DNA of 64,000 bases from Myxococcales bacterium. Lineage in GTDB: Bacteria; Myxococcota_A; Bradymonadia; REDH01. Positions within the stretch are counted from its first letter, which is position 1. Each line of letters begins with the position of its first letter. The notes under the pieces were generated by a model. It saw only the letters and a program-made list of their open reading frames with translations, made no database searches and was not told where the DNA came from. Positions 62,575-64,000 of this stretch are shown here, piece after piece. The stretch lies in the NCBI GenBank assembly GCA_020633625.1, contig JACKDJ010000009.1, positions 1 to 64,000 of the forward strand, given 5' to 3'. The position numbers and the translations under genes were made by a program.

Positions 62575-63893
62575 CACCAGCCGTCGGTTGCGCAGAAGAA
62601 GCCGGGGTCACAGTCCCAGTCGGAGCGGCACGCGACGCTGTCCTCGTAGCATGCGCCGTCGGTTGCGCAGAAGAAGCCGGCGCCGCAGTCCCAGTCGCTG
62701 AAGCAGCTCGTGACGTCCTGGTAGCACGCGCCGTCGGTTGCGCAGAAGAAGCCTGCGTCGCAGTCCCAGTCCGAGCGGCAGTAGCTGATGTCCTCGTAGC
62801 ATGCGCCGTCGGTTGCGCAGAAGAAGCCCGGGTCGCAGTCCCAGTCCGACCCGCAGTAGGCGGTGTCGGCGTAGCATGCACCGTCGGTTGCGCAGAAGAA
62901 GCCGGGGTCGCAGTCCCAATCCGAGCGGCAGTAGCTGACGTCTTCGTAGCATGCACCGTCGGTTGCGCAGAAGAAGCCGGGGTCGCAGTCCCAGTCCGAG
63001 CGGCAGTAGCTGACGTCTTCGTAGCACGCGCCGTCGGTTGCGCAGAAGAAGCCGGGGTCGCAGTCCCAGTCCGAGCGGCAGTAGCTGACGTCTTCGTAGC
63101 ATGCGCCGTCGGTAGCGCAGAAGAAGCCGGGGTCGCAGTCCCAATCCGAGCCACACCCGAGCGGGGCCCCGTAGCAGACGCCGTCCGTGGCGCACGAGAA
63201 CCCCGGCGCGCACTCGGCGTTCGAGCGGCAGGTGCTCGGGTCGTCGACGCAGGCGCCGCTCGCTCGGTCGCACAGCAGCCCGAAGCCACAGTCGATCGAC
63301 GACCGGCACATCGCCGGGTCCGCGACGCAGGCGCCGCTCGCGGTGCAGCGGAAGCCGGGGTCGCAGTCGAGGTTGCCGCGGCACGCAGGAGCCGCGCCGT
63401 AGCACGCGCCGTCGCCGCCGCAGACGAAGCCGGGAGCGCAGTCGAGATCAGACCGGCACCCGAGGGAGACCGCGACGCAGTCGCCACCAGCGCAGACGGT
63501 GCCGCTAGGGCAGTCGCGGTCGCTGTAGCACCAGGCCTCCGTCGCGCAGACGCCGCTGTCACAGAACTCGCCGCTGCCGCACTCGAAGTCGTAGCGGCAC
63601 GTGTCGTCGAGGTAGCACAGGCCGTCGGCGGCACAGAACGTGCCGGTCGGGCAGTCCAAGTCGAACGTGCAGCCGACGAGCAGCGCGCAGAAACCGTCGT
63701 CGCAGAACTCCGTAGGTGCGCACTCCGTGTCGAAGACACAGACGGGCTCGTCCGACGGGGAGGGCGTGGTGACGATCGGCCCGTCGCTTGGCCAGTAGCC
63801 ACCGGTCGGGGTGTCGTCGAAGAAACAGCCGGCCGCCGACAGCGAGACTGCGGCTGCGGCGGCGAGGTGCTTGTGCATGGTGAGAGCGGTCAT
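62565..63893 (-). CDS. Lipoprotein of sixteen Cys-rich 25-residue repeats
   Basis: A 442-residue surface protein. GAGGAG precedes ATG 63893, and the signal ends in VSLSAAGCFFDD. After a short linker come 16 repeats of about 25 residues of the form C-x3-DC-x5-F-C-x3-G-x-C-Y, each with four Cys. The first eight are diverged. The last eight are nearly identical (CRSDWDCDPGFFCATDG, then ACYEDVSY), and the repeat runs to the very end of the protein. It resembles the Cys-rich repeats of myxobacterial surface lipoproteins. No enzyme motif seen. Confidence 0.88.
   Translation of the reverse strand: MTALTMHKHLAAAAAVSLSAAGCFFDDTPTGGYWPSDGPIVTTPSPSDEPVCVFDTECAPTEFCDDGFCALLVGCTFDLDCPTGTFCAADGLCYLDDTCRYDFECGSGEFCDSGVCATEAWCYSDRDCPSGTVCAGGDCVAVSLGCRSDLDCAPGFVCGGDGACYGAAPACRGNLDCDPGFRCTASGACVADPAMCRSSIDCGFGLLCDRASGACVDDPSTCRSNAECAPGFSCATDGVCYGAPLGCGSDWDCDPGFFCATDGACYEDVSYCRSDWDCDPGFFCATDGACYEDVSYCRSDWDCDPGFFCATDGACYEDVSYCRSDWDCDPGFFCATDGACYADTAYCGSDWDCDPGFFCATDGACYEDISYCRSDWDCDAGFFCATDGACYQDVTSCFSDWDCGAGFFCATDGACYEDSVACRSDWDCDPGFFCATDGWCYR
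62568..63170. repeat. Eight near-identical 75-base tandem repeats
   Basis: Coding repeats 9-16 of the Cys-rich lipoprotein. Units differ by only a few bases, far less than the upstream eight, which points to recent expansion or homogenisation. Confidence 0.9.
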
Positions 63894-64000
63894 TGGGTCT
63901 CCTCGTGCGGCGGTGGCCGAACGCGTGAGAGACGGCGGTCGCGCGGCGAAATTCACGGGCAGCGGCGGGGCGAGCGGGCACCCCGATCCTCACCTTGCCG
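63894..64000. other. Upstream region of the Cys-rich gene
   Basis: Contains the ribosome site. No gene or clear promoter seen before the window ends. Confidence 0.4.

Noticed and set aside
62568..63170. CRISPR or satellite array
   Set aside because: 75-base units are in-frame Cys-rich coding repeats behind a lipoprotein signal.

Overview
The window is high-GC DNA (about 70% by eye) from what looks like a myxobacterium-type delta-proteobacterium (Myxococcota). The evidence is the set of secreted lipoproteins with Asp/Thr/Ala/Gly-rich linkers just after the lipobox, Cys-rich GDG-x-x-DxGEECDDG and MopE-like repeats, several Hanks-type Ser/Thr kinases, FHA domains fused to AAA+ or ABC modules, and an SspB of the delta-proteobacterial type. 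No rRNA, tRNA, phage or CRISPR locus was seen. About 42 genes are supported. Many long open frames are antisense shadows caused by the base composition.

Layout. 1-7.9 kb: a GAF-adenylate cyclase cut by the window edge, several lipoproteins, an SspB ClpXP adaptor, an M19 dipeptidase and a GT4 glycosyltransferase. 8.0-14.0 kb: a probable steroid-metabolism locus with a KshA-like Rieske oxygenase, a steroid 5-alpha-reductase (SRD5A) homologue, an amidohydrolase-fold protein that lacks most metal ligands, and an overlapping pair of acyl-CoA dehydrogenases. The same 14-bp palindrome, matching the KstR-type TnnAACnnGTTnnA pattern, lies upstream of both the oxygenase gene and the dehydrogenase pair. 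14.1-25 kb: a Ser/Thr kinase, a lipoprotein hydrolase, a pentapeptide-repeat protein, a 1257-residue lipoprotein with seven PPC domains, and an FHA-sigma54 activator. 25-33 kb: a lipoprotein, a REP-associated transposase beside REP-like palindromes, an OPT transporter, a ClpP-fold protein, a NUDIX hydrolase and an aldehyde dehydrogenase. 34-48.5 kb: an activator lacking GAFTGA, a glutathione synthetase, a Cys-rich lipoprotein, a four-FHA ABC transporter, and a divergent kinase/PP2C phosphatase pair. 48.6-51 kb: an algal-type vanadium haloperoxidase and a pterin dehydratase. 51.05-51.88 kb: a gene-free, partly AT-rich and strongly structured stretch that may encode an RNA. 51.9-64 kb: a 1863-residue lipoprotein, PpsR, transaldolase, FxsA, a repeat protein, a membrane protein and a Cys-rich repeat lipoprotein.

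How they fit together. The 8-14 kb genes suggest ring hydroxylation, delta-4 reduction and side-chain beta-oxidation of a steroid under one TetR-type repressor that is not in the window. The kinases, the phosphatase and the FHA proteins suggest phospho-Thr signalling feeding transcription and an exporter. The two most unusual sequence signals are (a) a gene at 59618-60994 carrying one 12-bp DNA word many times in both orientations, each in frame, giving EGSF repeats in one half and ETTF repeats in the other, and (b) the steroid locus with its shared operator. All homology calls come from reading motifs. No database search was possible.
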